Made by a program: the position numbers and the translations under genes
Notes under the pieces: model-generated
Told to the model about the DNA's origin: nothing
Databases searched by the model: none
The model's input: the letters and a program-made list of their open reading frames with translations, nothing else
Source: Solobacterium sp. UBA3691
GTDB lineage: Bacteria > Bacillota_I > Bacilli_A > Erysipelotrichales > Erysipelotrichaceae
Direction: 5' to 3'
Length of the DNA stretch: 64,000 nt
Assembly (NCBI GenBank): GCA_002372175.1
Contig: DFIS01000076.1
Location: forward strand, 72,654-136,653
Shown here: positions 26,097-34,420 of the stretch, in pieces
Numbering within the stretch: position 1 is the stretch's first letter
Layout of the letters: the number at the start of each line of letters is the position of its first letter

Positions 26097-26496
26097 ATTC
26101 AAAGAGTTTGCACTGAAAGGCAACGTCATGGATCTTGCTGTTGGCATGATGATCGGTTCTGCTTTCGGTAAGATCGTTTCATCACTTGTCAACGACATTC
26201 TGATGCCGCTGATCGCCGGTATCTTCCGTCTTGAGAGCTTCGCATCGCTGAAGATCTTACTCGTTGAGAAAAGCACAGAAGATCCGTCACTGAACGTATA
26301 CCTCAACTACGGTCAGTTCATTCAGAATATCATTGATTTCCTGATCATTGCGCTGTGCATCTTCTTCCTTGTCAAGGCCATCAACAAGCTGCATAAGAAG
26401 CCTGAAGAGAAGCCTGCGGAAGAACCCGCACCGCCGGAAAAGAGCGATGAACTCAAAGCTCTCGAAGAGATCGTTGAACTTTTAAAGAACAAATAG
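26077..26496 (+). CDS. mscL: Large-conductance mechanosensitive channel MscL
   Basis: A 139-residue channel subunit that releases solutes on hypo-osmotic shock. The N-terminal amphipathic helix (FLTEFKEFALKGNVMDLAVG) leads into the pore-lining TM1 (about 17-40, AVGMMIGSAFGKIVSSLVND). TM2 is at about 82-103, and the acidic C-terminal helix bundle includes KALEEIVELLKNK. CAGGAGGGGAG precedes the ATG. It starts 20 nt before the U32 stop. A strong terminator follows. Confidence 0.97.
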   Translation: MKKFLTEFKEFALKGNVMDLAVGMMIGSAFGKIVSSLVNDILMPLIAGIFRLESFASLKILLVEKSTEDPSLNVYLNYGQFIQNIIDFLIIALCIFFLVKAINKLHKKPEEKPAEEPAPPEKSDELKALEEIVELLKNK

Positions 26497-26513
26497 TCCG
26501 TATGACAGTAAAG

Positions 26514-26548
26514 ACATCTGCAGTATTCGACTGCAGGTGTTTTTTATT
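26514..26548 (+). terminator. Terminator of mscL
   Basis: ACATCTGCAG (26514-26523) pairs with CTGCAGGTGT (26531-26540) with one wobble, around a 7-nt loop, then TTTTTATTT. It ends the holA-to-mscL unit. Confidence 0.9.
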
Positions 26549-26598
26549 TGATTAATCACTGTCTGCAGGTGATTTATCTGTTTAAACAGGGCTCTATT

Positions 26599-26607
26599 TG
26601 GTATAAT
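26599..26607 (+). promoter_or_regulatory. Extended -10 promoter of smc
   Basis: TG-G-TATAAT with a 26-nt leader containing AAGGAG before the smc ATG. A perfect palindrome CTGTTTAAACAG (26579-26590) lies at the -35 position and could be an operator. Confidence 0.6.
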
Positions 26608-26633
26608 ACTTGTTGTGATGTAAGGAGATTTAC

Positions 26634-29582
26634 ATGTTTTTAAAGCGTATTGAGATGCAGGGGTTTAAATCCTTCGCTGATAAAACAGTCATCACATTTG
26701 AACATCCCATTACCGGTATCGTCGGTCCCAACGGATGCGGCAAATCCAATATCTCGGATGCTGTACGCTGGGTCCTCGGTGAGCAGAGTGCCAAACAGAT
26801 GCGCGGTGAAAAGATGTACGATGTGATATTTTCCGGCAGTGCTGACCGCAGAATGCTGAACATGGCTGAAGTGACGCTTGTTTTTGATAATACCTCCAGA
26901 GTCCTGAATACAGATCAGGATGAGATCGAAGTAACCAGACGTCTTTTCCGTGATTCGGGAGATGCTGAATATCTGATCAACCGTAACAGAGTCAGGCTCA
27001 GAGATATCGTTGAACTGTTCCTGGATACCGGTCTTGGCAAGGACTCCCTGAGCATCATCAGCCAGGGTAACGTTATTTCGTTTGCGGAATCCAAACCGCT
27101 CGAGAGAAGAGGTATCTTTGAAGAAGCTGCCGGTGTTGCCAAATATAAGAAACGCAAACTGGAGTCATTAAGCAGACTTGAGCGTACCAAGAACAACCTT
27201 GACCGTTCAAATGATATTCTCCTGGAATTGGAGAAACAGGTATCACCGCTGAAACGGCAGGCGAAAAAGGCTGAAGAATACAGAGCCAAGAAGAAACGTC
27301 TGGAAGAGATCGAGATCTCTGTGCTTGTACAGGATATCGATGACCTGAATACACAGATCGAAGATACCAAGAAAACACTGTTTGATATCGATACAAGAAC
27401 AGCCATGCTTTCCAACAGTATCGAGACCAGCGAGAACAGGATCATTGAAGACCGCAAGCGCTCCTCGGCACTGGACCGGGAGTCTTTGAGTCATCAGAAT
27501 GATCTGCTGCACACAGTGGATGAGATCACGGCTCTTGAAGCACGCAAGACGGAGATGGATGAAAGATCCAAGTATATTATTGAGACCGGAAACCGTGAGC
27601 AGAAGGTGAAGGAGACGCGGGATCTTCTGGAGATCGCCCGTCTTGAATATGAAGACCGTGAAGAGAGACGAAAAACACTTGAAAACGAGATCAAGCTGAA
27701 CAGTGAGAAGCTGAGTCTGGCAGCCCAGTCTCTGTTCGATCTGCAGACAGAATATGAACAGGCACAGGGGATGCTGAGATCTCTTGAGAACCAGAAGACA
27801 TACCTGGATAATCTGCTGAAGGATCCATTCTCAAGGCAGGCAGGCGTCAAGTCAGTGATGGACAACAAGCATTCACTGCATGGTATTCTCGGTGTTGTCG
27901 GTCAGGTGATCAAAGCCAGGGACGGATACGAAGAAGCTATCTCGGAAGCCCTCGGCGGTGTCATGTACAATATCGTGACAACCAACGAAGAAGCCGGCAG
28001 AAATGCGATCGGGTTCCTGAACCGCAACCGTGCCGGCAAAGCGACATTCCTGCCGCTGACGGTATTACGCCCCTCATGGGTCAGCAGGGAAGCTCTGATC
28101 ATCTGTGAGAATACCGAAGGTTATCTTGGTATAGCCTCGCAGTTTGTTGACTACGATAAGACGTTTGATCCTGTCGTACAGAGAGAGCTGAACAACGTTC
28201 TGGTCGTGGATACACTGGAGAACGGCAATAACCTCTCTGCCCTGACAAACCGGTCCTATAAGATCGTTACGCTGAACGGCGAAGTCATCCACCGCGGCGG
28301 TGCCATGACCGGCGGCAAGAACCGCAGAAATACAACGCTGGTGACGGCAGAAAAGGAACTGGCGGAGATCGATGCGAATATCGATGCCCAGAAGGCCAGA
28401 ACGGAACTGGCAGGAAAGAAGCTCCGTGATACGCAGTTTGAACGTGATACAGTATCCCGTACGCTTCAGGAGAACAGATATGCACTGGCCAGTCTTGAGC
28501 CGATCGTGGATGCCAAGAAAGCCAAGTACGATAAGCTGAAGAATGATCTGGCACTGCTGGGTGATGAACCGGTCCGTGAAGAAGGCGAAAGCACCAGTCT
28601 TGCGGATGATACGATCACACGTCTGAATACGGCATATTCCCGCCGTGATGAACTGAATCAGCTGCTGCGTTCGATCAACGAACAGAAGTTTACCCTGAAT
28701 CAGGAAATCGAGCGTAAGGAACAGCAGGTACGCCAGCAGCGCAAGGAACTCGAAACTACCGTTGCGGCTGCCAATGCGATCAAGATCGACCAGGGGCGTC
28801 TGGAGACCCGTATGGATAACTCCCTGCAGCGCCTGGCTACGGAATACCAGCTGACCTATGAATTTGCCCGTACAAAAGTCACGGAAGAGAAGCTGGAGAA
28901 TGCCCGTGAAGAAGTTCTGCAGCTGCGTGAAGAGATTGCCAGACTCGGCAACATCAACATGAATGCGCCGGAGGAATATAACGAAGTAAACGAACGTTAT
29001 GAATTCCTGAAGAAGCAGATCGATGAACTGACGGAGAGCAGGGACAAGATCCTGGCAGCAATCGATGAGATGGACAGAGTCATGACGAAGCAGTTCAAGG
29101 AGATGTTTGATAAGATCAATATTGAGTTTGACAACATCTTCCGTTCACTCTACGGCGGCGGTTCCGGCAAGCTTGTCCTGGAAGATCCTTCCGATATTCT
29201 GAATACCGGTATCGAGATCAAGGCCCAGCCTCCCGGTAAAGCGATCCAGAACAATATGCTGTTTTCGGGCGGTGAAAAGAGTCTGATCGCTCTCTGTGTA
29301 CTGTTTGCGATACTGAAGGTAAAGCCTGTACCTCTGGTCATTCTTGATGAGGTGGAAGCAGCTCTGGACCAGGGCAATGTTGAACGCTTCGCTCAGTACC
29401 TGCACCACTATACAGACAGAACACAGTTTGTCGTCGTCACACACAGACCTGGCACGATGGAGAATGCTGATGTGCTCTTCGGCGTGACCATGCAGCATCA
29501 GGGTGTATCGCAGATGCTGAAAGTAGAGATCCGTGATGCTCTGACATATGCAGATAACAAGCCTGCGGAGGTGAATTCATGA
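26634..29582 (+). CDS. smc: Chromosome partition protein SMC (short form)
   Basis: A 982-residue SMC ATPase that, with ScpA and ScpB, extrudes and organises chromosomal DNA. The N-terminal head has GIVGPNGCGKSNISDA (Walker A, about 31-46). The first coiled-coil arm spans about 170-410, the hinge about 411-560 (GILGVVGQVI to GGAMTGGKNR) and the second arm about 565-830. The C-terminal head has MLFSGGEKSLIALCVLFAI (signature) and VILDEVEAALDQGNV (Walker B). Bacillus SMC is about 1186 residues, so both arms are roughly 80-100 residues shorter here. It is coupled to ftsY by ATGA. Confidence 0.96.
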   Translation: MFLKRIEMQGFKSFADKTVITFEHPITGIVGPNGCGKSNISDAVRWVLGEQSAKQMRGEKMYDVIFSGSADRRMLNMAEVTLVFDNTSRVLNTDQDEIEVTRRLFRDSGDAEYLINRNRVRLRDIVELFLDTGLGKDSLSIISQGNVISFAESKPLERRGIFEEAAGVAKYKKRKLESLSRLERTKNNLDRSNDILLELEKQVSPLKRQAKKAEEYRAKKKRLEEIEISVLVQDIDDLNTQIEDTKKTLFDIDTRTAMLSNSIETSENRIIEDRKRSSALDRESLSHQNDLLHTVDEITALEARKTEMDERSKYIIETGNREQKVKETRDLLEIARLEYEDREERRKTLENEIKLNSEKLSLAAQSLFDLQTEYEQAQGMLRSLENQKTYLDNLLKDPFSRQAGVKSVMDNKHSLHGILGVVGQVIKARDGYEEAISEALGGVMYNIVTTNEEAGRNAIGFLNRNRAGKATFLPLTVLRPSWVSREALIICENTEGYLGIASQFVDYDKTFDPVVQRELNNVLVVDTLENGNNLSALTNRSYKIVTLNGEVIHRGGAMTGGKNRRNTTLVTAEKELAEIDANIDAQKARTELAGKKLRDTQFERDTVSRTLQENRYALASLEPIVDAKKAKYDKLKNDLALLGDEPVREEGESTSLADDTITRLNTAYSRRDELNQLLRSINEQKFTLNQEIERKEQQVRQQRKELETTVAAANAIKIDQGRLETRMDNSLQRLATEYQLTYEFARTKVTEEKLENAREEVLQLREEIARLGNINMNAPEEYNEVNERYEFLKKQIDELTESRDKILAAIDEMDRVMTKQFKEMFDKINIEFDNIFRSLYGGGSGKLVLEDPSDILNTGIEIKAQPPGKAIQNNMLFSGGEKSLIALCVLFAILKVKPVPLVILDEVEAALDQGNVERFAQYLHHYTDRTQFVVVTHRPGTMENADVLFGVTMQHQGVSQMLKVEIRDALTYADNKPAEVNS

Positions 29583-30547
29583 GCTTTCTTGACACACTGA
29601 AAAAAGCGTTCGGCATCAAGAATGACCGCGCTGTCTACCTGCAGGGATTCAAGAAGTCCAAATCCGTATTCGGTGATCAGCTGAAAAGTCTGAAGGACAA
29701 CTTCAACGGTATCGATGATGAATTTCTTGAACAGCTGACGATCGTTCTGCTGGAAAGTGATATCGGTATCGATACAGCTGATCTGATCGCCGAAAGACTG
29801 AAGAAGATGTCTGAAGACTATCCGAAGGTCACCTTTGACTGGGCCATGGGCTTCCTGCTGCAGATCATGAAGGAGCTGTATGAGGAAACTCCGGATGCTC
29901 CGCCTGTATTCAATGAAAACGGACCGACGGTGATCCTTCTTGAAGGAGTCAACGGCAGCGGCAAGACCACGACAGCCGCAAAACTGGCTGCCATGTATAC
30001 CAAAGAGGGCAAGAGTGTTGCCTTCACAGCTGCTGATACATTCCGTGCCGGTGCGATCGAACAGCTTGCACAGTGGGGTGAACGGCTGAATATTCCCTGT
30101 ATCAAGGGACGAGAAAACGGTGATCCCAGTGCTGCGATCGTTGACGGATGCCGCTATGCCAAGGAACATAACATCGATATTCTGATCTGTGATACAGCCG
30201 GACGTCTGCAGAACAAGCAGTCACTGATGCAGGAACTCGGCAAGATGAACCGGGTAAGCAGAAAAGAGATCGAAGGAGCCCCGCACAACACCTGGCTTGT
30301 GCTGGATGCAACGACCGGACAGAACGGTCTTGCCCAGGCCCAGATCTTTAACGAAAGTACAGATCTGACCGGTATCATCCTGACCAAGATGGACGGTACC
30401 GCAAAGGGCGGAATCGTTCTGGCGATCAAGCATAAACTGCATCTGCCCGTACGGTATATCGGTCTCGGCGAACAGCCGGAAGATCTGCGTCCGTTTGATC
30501 TCGACAGTTATCTGTACAGTATCTCCGAAGGTCTGGACGATGCTTGA
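29579..30547 (+). CDS. ftsY: Signal recognition particle receptor FtsY
   Basis: A 322-residue SRP GTPase that docks ribosome-SRP complexes at the membrane. It has a short N-terminal N domain without a long acidic A domain. GVNGSGKTTTAAKLA is the P-loop (about 121-135), followed by DTFRAGAIEQL, DTAGRLQNKQSLMQEL and TKMDGTAKGG. It is co-translated with smc and ylxM. The usual partner gene ffh is not in the window. Confidence 0.97.
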   Translation: MSFLDTLKKAFGIKNDRAVYLQGFKKSKSVFGDQLKSLKDNFNGIDDEFLEQLTIVLLESDIGIDTADLIAERLKKMSEDYPKVTFDWAMGFLLQIMKELYEETPDAPPVFNENGPTVILLEGVNGSGKTTTAAKLAAMYTKEGKSVAFTAADTFRAGAIEQLAQWGERLNIPCIKGRENGDPSAAIVDGCRYAKEHNIDILICDTAGRLQNKQSLMQELGKMNRVSRKEIEGAPHNTWLVLDATTGQNGLAQAQIFNESTDLTGIILTKMDGTAKGGIVLAIKHKLHLPVRYIGLGEQPEDLRPFDLDSYLYSISEGLDDA

Positions 30548-30869
30548 TAAACTGACAGCCAATGTCCTGCTGGATTATTACGGAGAACTGCTTACGGATA
30601 AACAGCAGAAGATCTGTGACATGTATTACAGAGAAGATCTTTCCCTGCAGGAGATCGCAGAAATCGAAGGCATATCCCGTGCTGCTGTCCACGATACGGT
30701 CAAAAGATGCCGTAAAGAGATGGCAGAATACGAAGAAAAGCTCAAAATGATCGAAGCCGCAGAGAAAAGAAGGGAAATATATACTAAAATAAAATATATA
30801 GCTAACAATGAAGTAAATAAACTCATTGATCAATGCATGGAAACCGAGATAGGAGGAAAATATGAGTAA
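30540..30869 (+). CDS. ylxM: YlxM-family helix-turn-helix protein
   Basis: A 109-residue sigma-70 region 4-like HTH protein (YlxM/p13), associated with the SRP pathway. The start is ATG 30540 (MLDKLTANV) within the ftsY stop. YYGELLTDKQQKICDMYY and the HTH LSLQEIAEIEGISRAAVHDT (about 37-56) match the family. The C-terminal part is Lys- and Glu-rich helical. In Bacillota it normally sits between ftsY and ffh; here ackA follows instead, overlapping by 8 nt. Confidence 0.92.
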   Translation: MLDKLTANVLLDYYGELLTDKQQKICDMYYREDLSLQEIAEIEGISRAAVHDTVKRCRKEMAEYEEKLKMIEAAEKRREIYTKIKYIANNEVNKLIDQCMETEIGGKYE

Positions 30870-32058
30870 GGTTATTTCAGTAAATTCGGGTTCATCATCT
30901 TTAAAGTTTCAGTTATTTGACATGCCCAGTGAGACAGTTCTGACATCCGGTCAGGCTGAGCGTATCGGTCTGCCGATGGGTGCTTTTACGATCAAGGTCA
31001 ACGGTGAGAAGATCACCACAGAGCTTCCTCTGCCTGATCATAAGACAGCTGTAGAGCTGCTGCTTAAGAAACTGATCGAACACGGCATCGTCAAGAGCCT
31101 TGACGAGATCCAGGGTGCAGGTCACCGTATCGTCCAGGGCGGCGCATATTTTGATCAGTCTGCAGTCGTTGACGAGGATGTTGTTGCCAAGGTCGATGAG
31201 CTCTGTGAGCTGGCACCTCTGCACAATCCTGCACATCTTGTCTGCTACAGAGCATTCAAGGAAGCACTTCCGAATATCGGACATGTCTTTGTATTTGATA
31301 CAGCTTTCCATCAGACAATGGAACCTGAATCCTATCTGTTCCCGGTTCCTTATGAATGGTATACAGAGCATAAGATCCGCCGTTACGGTGCTCACGGCAC
31401 AAGCCACCAGTATGTCAACAGACGTACAGCTGAACTGATGGGCGAGGATTATACAAAGCTGAACATGATCACATGCCATCTCGGCAACGGCGCAAGTATT
31501 ACTGCGATCAAGAACGGCAAGTGCATCAATACATCCATGGGTCTGACACCTCTCGGCGGTATCATGATGGGTACCAGAAGCGGTGATATCGATCCTACGG
31601 TCGTCTTCTATATCATGAAGAAACTCGGTTATACACCTGAGGACATGGATACGATCCTGAACAAGAAGTCCGGTATGCTCGGTATCTCCGGTATCTCCAG
31701 TGATGCCAGAGATGTCCAGGCTGCTGTAGATGCAGGTGATGAACGTGCAAAGATCACAGTTGATCTTTACCGCAACAGAGTTGTCAACGTGATCGGCGGC
31801 TACTTCCTTGAACTCGGACATGTTGATGCCATCGTCTTTACTGCCGGTCTTGGTGAGAATGATACACATATGCGTGAGCGTATCCTGAAGGGTATTGAGG
31901 AAGGTCTCGGCCTTAGCATCGACTATGAGCTGAATGCACAGATCCACGGCAAGGAATGCCTGATCTCCAAGCCTGATTCCAAGATCAAGGTATATATCGT
32001 TCCGACAAACGAAGAAGTCATGATCGCAAGAGATACCTGCAGACTGCTGGGACTGTAA
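30862..32058 (+). CDS. ackA: Acetate kinase
   Basis: A 398-residue acetate kinase that makes ATP and acetate from acetyl phosphate. Motifs are SVNSGSSSLKFQLFD at the N-terminus, FDTAFHQTM, YGAHGTSHQYV, CHLGNGASI and VFTAGLGEND. AGGAGG precedes the ATG, which lies in the end of ylxM. It indicates fermentative energy conservation. No pta gene is nearby. Confidence 0.98.
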   Translation: MSKVISVNSGSSSLKFQLFDMPSETVLTSGQAERIGLPMGAFTIKVNGEKITTELPLPDHKTAVELLLKKLIEHGIVKSLDEIQGAGHRIVQGGAYFDQSAVVDEDVVAKVDELCELAPLHNPAHLVCYRAFKEALPNIGHVFVFDTAFHQTMEPESYLFPVPYEWYTEHKIRRYGAHGTSHQYVNRRTAELMGEDYTKLNMITCHLGNGASITAIKNGKCINTSMGLTPLGGIMMGTRSGDIDPTVVFYIMKKLGYTPEDMDTILNKKSGMLGISGISSDARDVQAAVDAGDERAKITVDLYRNRVVNVIGGYFLELGHVDAIVFTAGLGENDTHMRERILKGIEEGLGLSIDYELNAQIHGKECLISKPDSKIKVYIVPTNEEVMIARDTCRLLGL

Positions 32059-33011
32059 TGCTGGCGTTTGAAGATATTCTCAAACTGATCGAACAATATG
32101 AAGTGATCACGATATTCCGTCATATCCATCCCGATTGTGATGCTCTGGGTTCTCAATTCGGACTGAAGCAGTGGATCAGTGAAAACTATCCCGATAAGAA
32201 AGTCTATGCGCTGGGCGAAGAGAAATGCACGCAGGGCAGATGGCCGGAAAGCGATACGGCGGATATCGGTATCATAAATCGTTCGCTGGCTGTCGTCGTC
32301 GATACAGCCAATGCCGCAAGAGTAGATGATCAGCGTTTCCTGCAGGCAGACAAAGTGATTCGTATTGACCATCACCCGTTTTCGGATGAATTCGGTGATG
32401 GCTGGTATGTGAACGATCATGCGGCTGCTGTCTGTGAGATCCTGACCGGATTCTTCAGCAGTACGGATAAGAAGCTCTCATCCAAAACTGCAGAATATCT
32501 GTATAAAGGACTGCTGACGGATACTCTGTCATTCAGAACATCAAACACAACAGCGGATACACTGCGGGCAGCCGCAAGGCTGGCAGAACTGGATCTCAGC
32601 ATACCTGAGATCAACCGTGAGCTTTTTGATCACAGTCTGAAATACTTCCGTTTCGGTTCTTTTGTGCGCAGTAAGACAGAGATCATAAACAAGCACCTGG
32701 CCAGTGCTACGATCACACTTGAAGATCTTGAGGAATGGCAGACAACATCGACATTCGCCAAGAACTTCATCGATGAGCTTGGTCATGTCAGAGATTTTGA
32801 GATCTGGGCGATCTTTGCGGCAAGACAGACCGACCATGGTACGGTATATGACGGATCCATACGTTCCAAGACGATACCGATCAACGGCATAGCTGCGAGG
32901 TTCAACGGCGGCGGACACAAAAATGCATCCGGTGTAAAGGATCTGACCGATGCACAGAGACTTGAGCTTCTTGAAGTATTATCTCAGGAATTGTCAAGTC
33001 TTGAAGAATAA
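32058..33011 (+). CDS. nrnA: DHH/DHHA1 phosphoesterase, NrnA-like
   Basis: A 317-residue DHH-family enzyme. The N-terminal DHH domain has FRHIHPDCDALGSQFGLKQW, a central VVVDTAN, and the IDHHPF signature (about 99-104). The C-terminal DHHA1 domain has GGGHKNASG (about 293-301). NrnA hydrolyses nanoRNA and 3'-phosphoadenosine 5'-phosphate; some relatives cleave pApA from c-di-AMP. The start overlaps the ackA stop (TAATG). Confidence 0.92.
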   Translation: MLAFEDILKLIEQYEVITIFRHIHPDCDALGSQFGLKQWISENYPDKKVYALGEEKCTQGRWPESDTADIGIINRSLAVVVDTANAARVDDQRFLQADKVIRIDHHPFSDEFGDGWYVNDHAAAVCEILTGFFSSTDKKLSSKTAEYLYKGLLTDTLSFRTSNTTADTLRAAARLAELDLSIPEINRELFDHSLKYFRFGSFVRSKTEIINKHLASATITLEDLEEWQTTSTFAKNFIDELGHVRDFEIWAIFAARQTDHGTVYDGSIRSKTIPINGIAARFNGGGHKNASGVKDLTDAQRLELLEVLSQELSSLEE

Positions 33012-33049
33012 CAGCGAATACAGTTAAATAACAAATGGAGGAAAAGAAT

Positions 33050-33331
33050 ATGGAAATCTTAAATAAAAAGGAAATTGCTGAATTAGTAGCTGATAAGCAC
33101 AATCTGACAAAGAAGGAAGCTTCTGAGATCATTGACCTCATCTTCGAGACAATGACAGAAACACTGAAAAACGGCAACCGTGTTGATATCTCCGGTTTTG
33201 GTAAGTTCGAAGTTAAGACAAGAGCTGCCCGTACAGGTATCAACCCTCAGACAAAGGAACAGATCGAAATTCCTGAGTCCAAGGTTCCTGCCTTCAAGGC
33301 ATCCAAGAACCTGAAAGAGAACGTTCGCTAA
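33050..33331 (+). CDS. hup: HU-family DNA-binding protein
   Basis: A 93-residue HU nucleoid protein. LNKKEIAELVADKHNLTKKEA and the dimer core lead to the DNA-binding arm with GFGKFEVKTRAARTGINPQT (about 46-65), including the conserved RxGxNPxT. ATG 33050 follows TGGAGG; an in-frame ATG at 33035 contains that ribosome site and is rejected. It probably forms its own short transcript with the terminator just after it. Confidence 0.97.
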   Translation: MEILNKKEIAELVADKHNLTKKEASEIIDLIFETMTETLKNGNRVDISGFGKFEVKTRAARTGINPQTKEQIEIPESKVPAFKASKNLKENVR

Positions 33332-33348
33332 ACTTGTCATATGAAAAG

Positions 33349-33376
33349 AGGTATTCCATCGTGAATACCTTTTTTA
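33349..33376 (+). terminator. Terminator of hup
   Basis: AGGTATTC (33349-33356) pairs with GAATACCT (33363-33370) around CATCGT, followed by TTTTT. The T-tract runs directly into the putative -10 of the next gene. Confidence 0.92.
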
Positions 33377-33382
33377 TATGAT
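33377..33382 (+). promoter_or_regulatory. Possible leaderless -10 abutting the hup terminator
   Basis: TATGAT ends 6 nt before the ATG at 33389, and no ribosome site is visible. No -35 matches well. Supported only by analogy with the other leaderless genes of the window. Confidence 0.35.
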
Positions 33383-33388
33383 AAGACT

Positions 33389-34420
33389 ATGAAAATCATT
33401 GAAAATCTCAGAACACTGCTCAGTATAGCCATGGTCATCTATGCCGGATATATCCTGTTTGATCATTCACTTCTGGCATATCTGCTGATTGCGCTGGCGA
33501 TCACGGTTTTTCCGTTTCCCAAGGGCAAGGCGGGCAGGATCATCAGGCTCCTGATCACGTTCAGTATTGTCTGTGCAGATATCGCTGTCTACGCAGGATT
33601 GATCAGGAATCCCCTGATTCGTCCCGATATCCGTGAAGGGGAGGTCCGTGTACATTTTATCGATGTAGGGCAGGGTGACTGTCAGTTTATTGAACTGCCT
33701 GACGGCACTTCAATTCTGATCGATTCCGGTGTAAATGAGTACGGTCCTCGTGTTGTCAGATATATTAAAGACCAGGGATACCGTAAGATCGACATACTGA
33801 TTGCTACACATCCGCATGCTGATCATATCGGCAGTATGCATACAGTCGTAGACGAACTGGATATCGGATCATTCTATACTGTTAACCTCAGGCAGGAACA
33901 GATCCCCGAGTCATATTCTGTTACTTCGCTGAACAGATCTCTCAGCAAAAAGAAAATCAAAATACAGTATGCCCGGAGAGGGGATATCCTGTACACAGAT
34001 GAACAAAACGGTATCGTCTTTTCGTGTCTTTCACCTGCGGACGGTTTATATTTTGATGATCTGAATCAGTATTCTATGATCACTTCGCTGCAGTATGAAC
34101 ATACAAGAGTCATCTTTACCGGTGATGCCGGTTTTCAGGCAGAGAATCAGATTACAGGGAAGGGGGATCTCAGCACAACGATACTGAAGCTTGGTCATCA
34201 TGGATCAGGAGATGCGACAGGTTTTCGCTTTCTGCAGGAAACAGATCCGGATATCGCCGTGATCCAGGTAGGAGAGAATGACTTTGAAGATCCGAATGTG
34301 AATTTGTTAACAAGATTGGAAGAGCGGGGTACAGATATCTATCGCAATGATCTTGAAGGAACGATCGTCATCACGATGAATAACTATGAGGTGATCTCCG
34401 TTGAGACAGAAAAACAATAA
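33389..34420 (+). CDS. Membrane-anchored ComEC-like metallo-beta-lactamase-fold hydrolase
   Basis: 343 residues. Three hydrophobic segments (about 8-26, 28-44 and 51-70) precede a metallo-beta-lactamase domain (about 85-340) of the ComEC/Rec2 type. It has VHFIDVGQGDCQFIELPDG, ILIATHPHADHIGS (HxHxDH metal site, about 141-147), FTGDAG and LKLGHHGSGDAT. It lacks the Competence channel domain, so it is not a DNA pore. Such standalone proteins may be extracellular nucleases or phosphodiesterases; the substrate is unknown. It is monocistronic, with no recognised Shine-Dalgarno and no clear terminator. Confidence 0.85.
   Translation: MKIIENLRTLLSIAMVIYAGYILFDHSLLAYLLIALAITVFPFPKGKAGRIIRLLITFSIVCADIAVYAGLIRNPLIRPDIREGEVRVHFIDVGQGDCQFIELPDGTSILIDSGVNEYGPRVVRYIKDQGYRKIDILIATHPHADHIGSMHTVVDELDIGSFYTVNLRQEQIPESYSVTSLNRSLSKKKIKIQYARRGDILYTDEQNGIVFSCLSPADGLYFDDLNQYSMITSLQYEHTRVIFTGDAGFQAENQITGKGDLSTTILKLGHHGSGDATGFRFLQETDPDIAVIQVGENDFEDPNVNLLTRLEERGTDIYRNDLEGTIVITMNNYEVISVETEKQ

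Noticed and set aside
30913..31947. 344-codon open frame antisense to ackA
   Set aside because: The sense frame is a complete acetate kinase with all motifs; the antisense product is Cys- and His-rich noise.
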